NCBI GenBank assembly: GCA_036925085.1
Contig: JAUPFP010000021.1
Location: forward strand, 1,948,027 to 2,012,026
DNA: 64,000 nucleotides
Direction: 5' to 3'
Origin: Brachycybe producta
Taxonomy: Eukaryota > Arthropoda > Diplopoda > Playtdesmida > Andrognathidae
Below the pieces are notes generated by a model. It was not told the origin of the DNA. It saw only the letters and a program-made list of their open reading frames with translations, and did no database searches. Both the position numbers and the translations under genes were made by a program. Position 1 is the first letter of the stretch; each line of letters opens with the position of its first letter. Positions 59,665-64,000 of the stretch are shown piece after piece.

Positions 59665-60000
59665 ATGATGATGAATTTTGTAATTACTTTGGGGCTTCTT
59701 TTTGCAATTCTTGCAATTGGTGCCAGTAACACAAACTTTCGCTGTCAAGATATTACTCGTGGGACCTACAATGGACGTTATGATGTTCAACTTGATTACG
59801 AGAACGCCACTAATTCGTTTCAAGTCAAGTGTACTCATCATCATCATTACTATCATCCGTCTGAACAATCGTCATTCAAATGTTTCGAATTTAAGTGCCC
59901 TGATCGTAACGGATCCAATGCGACAGTCGATTGCGTTAATAACAGAGTGCCTCTTTTAATTAATGTTACAGGAGTGAACATTTCTTCAGTTCAACAATAA
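59665..60000 (+). CDS. Small secreted cysteine-rich protein, one repeat unit
   Basis: Intronless, 111 residues, no family I recognise. A signal peptide covers about residues 1-21 (three Met in the first three positions make the exact start uncertain by two codons). Mature cysteines are 27, 56, 73, 78 and 90, an odd number that would leave one free or allow a disulfide dimer. Motif order is RC, ENATNSFQVKC, a histidine/tyrosine-rich loop (HHHHYYH at 58-64), FKCFEFKC, GSNATVDC. This order parallels residues 80-137 of the protein at 55683-56171. Sequons at 47, 85 and in the tail suggest N-glycosylation. The His-rich loop could bind metal; this is only inference. It has its own TATA box upstream. 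Confidence 0.6.
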   Translation: MMMNFVITLGLLFAILAIGASNTNFRCQDITRGTYNGRYDVQLDYENATNSFQVKCTHHHHYYHPSEQSSFKCFEFKCPDRNGSNATVDCVNNRVPLLINVTGVNISSVQQ

Positions 60001-60699
60001 TTTTGCATCTTTTCATTGGACAACATTCATTTTTTTTGTCCTTTTTTTCTTCAAAAAAAAAAAAAAATCTTATATTAGTTTCAAATAATTTAGTTGTTAT
60101 TTTTGTTGATGATTTTATTTTTGATTTTTTTAAAAAAAATATTTTCTGAATTTAATGTATAATTAATATTAATTATCTCTTTTGTATTTTATATACACTT
60201 TGCAAGAAAAATGAAAAAGTCTCTAAGGGCTTGCAAGTTTTCGCAAGACACTTGCAACACTCTGTAAGGATTTTTAATTTTGCATGTCTAATGCGACCTT
60301 CTGTTTGCATACCTGAAAAACCATGCATCTTACATTAGTTTGAAATAATTATTGTTATTGTTACTGATGCTTTTATTGTTACTGATGATATTACTGTTAC
60401 TGATGATTTTATTGTTCATTTTTTAAAAATATTTTCTGAATTTATAATTATCTATATTATGTTATATTAAATTAATTCCATTTTATTTGTTTGAATGTTT
60501 TTTTAATAATGACAATGCAGTTGTTTTAATTTTTTTAAACTTTGTTGCTCTTTATAGGGCAATTTTGCCATACTTGCGACATACATTATACTTCGTATAG
60601 ATTTGCTATTGTTTGCAAACTAAACCCAACAATCAATCTGTAATGGTTTTTAAGTTTGCATGCCTTCTGTAAGGGTGTTTGCATATTTGAAAAAAAAAA

Positions 60700-60806
60700 A
60701 CACACTGGGGGCTTGGTGCAAAATCGGAACGAATGGAGAGTTAGAACCAGCAAGGCCGACCCTGCTGCTTGCGGGATAAGGTACAGGAAATGATGATGAT
60801 GATGAC
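60700..60806 (+). mobile_element. RTE-type LINE 3' end
   Basis: The frame from 60725 reads RNEWRVRTSKADPAACGIRY, then RK and a run of TGA codons. A C-terminus of this form followed by a (TGA)n/(GATGAT) tail is characteristic of RTE-clade LINEs. 5'-truncated to about 100 bp. Confidence 0.6.
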
Positions 60807-60889
60807 TGGATGTTCAAATCCGATTTTGTTATATTAGGATATTGTCAAGTTGGTCTCTACTCTTATTTTGAATAATATTATCAATTCCC

Positions 60890-61170
60890 AGTTGTAAGGT
60901 ACAAAATGAAGAGAAACTTGAATGTGTTTAAGAAACTAGAAAGGTAACTCAGCCACTTAAAGGGTATTTTTATCGTGATCTTTCAAAATATGTGCAAGCA
61001 AAAATTAATAATTATCACTTGTTTAAAGTTCTGTCATATTAAAACTCACTTTAAAAGCTTATTTTGAAATATAGCCATATGAAAATATGCTTGAGTGATT
61101 GAATTACCATTTATTGTTTGTAAACTACTTTCTAGCTTCTCTTAAACATATAATTACCAAGATTAGATAC
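60890..61170. repeat. Family A MITE
   Basis: Left arm aaaatgaagagaaacttgaa, then gaaactagaaaggtaactc; the right arm ends near ctactttctagcttctctta. Confidence 0.55.
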
Positions 61171-61486
61171 AATTTATAATTTAAAATCATCATAAATTCA
61201 TAACCAATAAAACCAATAAAACAAAGACAAGTATCGAAATAACAAGTTTTATTTACGCATTTTTAATTTACAAAGATTATTTCTTTTATACAATTTTACA
61301 ATAGGTGCAAAATGAAATTGAATAGAAGAAAAACAAAAATCAAAACAACTAATTCCTCTCATCGTGTTTTTTTTTAAAAAGATTTGCGAAAATACAATTT
61401 TATTTTATTTAATAATTGGCGCTTTCATTTTTTAATTAATAAATGAAGACAAGAAGAGGCAACCAGGTGGCGCTTTTTCGAGCGAA

Positions 61487-61555
61487 TGACGTCATTTATC
61501 CCCGCATTTTTCTATTTCTTCCTCAAAGTGACGTCAGAAGGAGCCTATGACGTCA
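61487..61555. promoter_or_regulatory. Three CRE-like TGACGTCA palindromes
   Basis: TGACGTCA at 61487-61494, 61529-61536 and 61548-61555, about 220-290 nt past the BLCAP stop codon. A fourth is at 62646-62653 in the BLCAP/ELP3 intergenic region. The palindrome is the consensus site for CREB/ATF factors; use here is unproven. Confidence 0.4.
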
Positions 61556-61773
61556 GAAAAAAAAAACTTCGAGTGGAAACGATGGCCAGACCGCCAGAGA
61601 AACAAACAAAAAAAAATACAGTTTATAATAAATGCATAGTTATTATTGATTGATTTTCATTCTTATTGTTAATATTAGTTCTCCTTCCATCTTTTTAATC
61701 AATTGAGCTTTTAATTAAGACACACACACACAATCAGACATGCAAGAGAAAATCCATTTTGAGGTCTTATTGT

Positions 61774-62019
61774 TCAGGAATCGTCTTCACAATTGACAGT
61801 GTCACAGTTGGACCATAAGAAGATACAATTTCCGAGTCCGCTGTAACATACTAGAAAAACGGTAGCCACAAAAACGATGCTGCAGATGGTACAAGGTTTT
61901 CTCTCCAAGAAGAAACCAGTCAAGTAGAGGACCATAAAAATGACGTGATTGTGGAGTAAAGCGGGATTCACCGGCTTAGGAATCAACAACACCGGTATTA
62001 ACCACTGCAAACAATACAT
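61774..62019 (-). CDS. BLCAP: Bladder cancer-associated protein homologue (BLCAP)
   Basis: Small two-helix membrane protein linked in vertebrates to growth control and apoptosis. Single coding exon, 81 residues (human 87). It begins [20 protein letters not shown], nearly identical to the vertebrate N-terminus, followed by two hydrophobic segments (about residues 25-37 and 47-68) around the conserved ERKPCTIC. The C-terminus ([10 protein letters not shown] onward) diverges, as is usual in invertebrates. The YCLQ motif and LLIPKP proline motif are kept. The frame is open further upstream, but the conserved start is the ATG at 62019. The coding part lacks introns, as in vertebrates. Divergent from ELP3 across 958 bp. 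Confidence 0.93.
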   Translation of the reverse strand: MYCLQWLIPVLLIPKPVNPALLHNHVIFMVLYLTGFFLERKPCTICSIVFVATVFLVCYSGLGNCIFLWSNCDTVNCEDDS

Positions 62020-62977
62020 TATAAAACAGCTTAATCGCCTCCACAACTTAAAAAAAACACAGTTACACAAAACAATTATTTTTTCACCCTTGGAAACTAA
62101 AGTTATCGAAATAAAAACAAGCAAATCTCTACGGCAACAACTAAATTCCGGAAGTGACTTCTTTAATCTTCATCCACTTCCGCTTTTATGTGAGAAATGA
62201 GACGACACAAAGGGGCGAATCTTGTACAGTATAGCAAGCCGTTTTACTTTTTGTCTGCGTTATTACTGGATTTTGAAAATTAAATTTTATTATGGGTGCT
62301 CAGTAAAACGCGGTTAAAAAGTAAAAAGGCTTGCTATACATACACTTTACTGTGAATCTTAGTGAATCTCGTACATGATTTTATTTTATGGCGTCCACCT
62401 TGTTAATTCCATTGCCAGAAAGGGGATTAAGATAGAGGGATGAATGTCGTACGGCAATGATAAACCGTTTTACTTTTTATCCGCAATATACTAAATTTTT
62501 AGTATACAATTGAATTGTGGATAATCATTAAAACGTAAATTAAATTAAAATATTTTGTCATATGTACGCTGTGCTGTGAATCTTAGTGAATCTCGTACAT
62601 GATTTTCTTTTATGTCGTTCCCGTTTCTTTAACTGCGCGGCATTATGACGTCATATTGTACCAGGCTATCAGCCGATATTTAAGTCGCTAGCTTTTAATT
62701 TTTTTTGTAGAACTTTATTTATTGTCTTTTTTGGGTTGTATCTATCGAATTTTATTAAATTTTGTACGTCTTTTAGACGTTATTTAATTTAAAACATGGC
62801 GATGATCATGACACATGAGTATCACGAAAGTCTGGAATTGATATTGCTAGTACGCCGCCGCCGCCGCCGCTAGCTATTGATTTTTTTTGCAACGGCTAGT
62901 TATGACGTAGATTCAAGATGGCCGCGCTCTTTCGTGTGTGATTTTTTTGTATTTTATACATTTATTGAGTTTTAATA
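62020..62977. promoter_or_regulatory. BLCAP/ELP3 divergent promoter with tandem duplication
   Basis: 958 bp between opposite start codons. A repeat unit occurs twice with a 224-bp period (about 62215-62400 and 62440-62635); the copies share tgtgaatcttagtgaatctc and gtacatgatttt. Also present are TGACGTCA (62646-62653) and a short GCC-repeat (about 62855-62870). Confidence 0.5.

Positions 62978-64000
<1,023 letters not shown>

Larger units (their letters stand above)
60001..61773. other. Interval between the small secreted gene and BLCAP
   Basis: About 1.8 kb between convergent genes. It contains degraded direct repeats (60105-60200 and 60390-60480, both like gatgattttattgttcatttttt), an RTE-type LINE tail (60700-60806), a family A copy (60890-61170) and the presumed BLCAP 3' UTR with three TGACGTCA palindromes (61487-61555). 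Confidence 0.55.

Noticed and set aside
62020-62124. Upstream in-frame extension of BLCAP (35 codons)
   Set aside because: The conserved family start is the ATG at 62019; upstream residues do not resemble any BLCAP and are probably 5' UTR or intron.

Overview
This window is nuclear DNA of an AT-rich, intron-rich invertebrate animal, most likely a bilaterian. The evidence is canonical GT-AG introns of 58 nt to 4.7 kb, single-copy animal genes, two proteins that look like Spaetzle/neurotrophin cystine knots, and abundant short foldback transposons. I cannot name the species. Nothing bacterial, no CRISPR array and no convincing tRNA or rRNA gene was seen.

Layout. 177-10575 (+): 3' fifteen exons of a NADPH oxidase 5 (NOX5), whose 5' end lies outside the window. 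11552-12299 (+): POLE4, a histone-fold subunit of DNA polymerase epsilon. 13808-15436 (-) and 18886-20568 (-): two intronless tandem GT92 (DUF23) glycosyltransferases. 20569-28190: 7.6 kb of repeat-rich DNA with at most one weak exon candidate. 28191-39314 (+): complete 42-exon ECM29/ECPAS proteasome adaptor. 40983-42720 (-): DCAF7/WDR68, divergent from EIF3E at 43671-46676 (+). 48899-50604 (+) and 51339-52634 (-): a tail-to-tail pair of Spaetzle-like secreted cystine-knot proteins. 55683-56171 (-) and 59665-60000 (+): two intronless secreted cysteine-rich proteins that share a cysteine/N-glycosylation pattern with each other and that I do not recognise from any family. 61774-62019 (-): BLCAP, divergent from ELP3 at 62978-64000 (+), which runs off the window end.

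The housekeeping genes (POLE4, ECPAS, DCAF7, EIF3E, BLCAP, ELP3) are conserved along nearly their whole length and show no functional link to one another. The 48.9-60.0 kb interval is different: four small secreted, cysteine-rich genes in two related pairs, embedded in repeats. It looks like an accessory, fast-evolving island.

Between and inside genes lie about 26 copies or fragments of one foldback MITE family (family A here), plus at least three other TIR families (B, C, D), a Tigger/pogo-like element nested inside a family A copy, two LINE 3' tails, a near-perfect ~115-bp palindrome, and several tandem duplications, one in the BLCAP/ELP3 divergent promoter. Exon borders were set by reading frame, GT-AG sites and recognised protein similarity from memory; no alignment was run.
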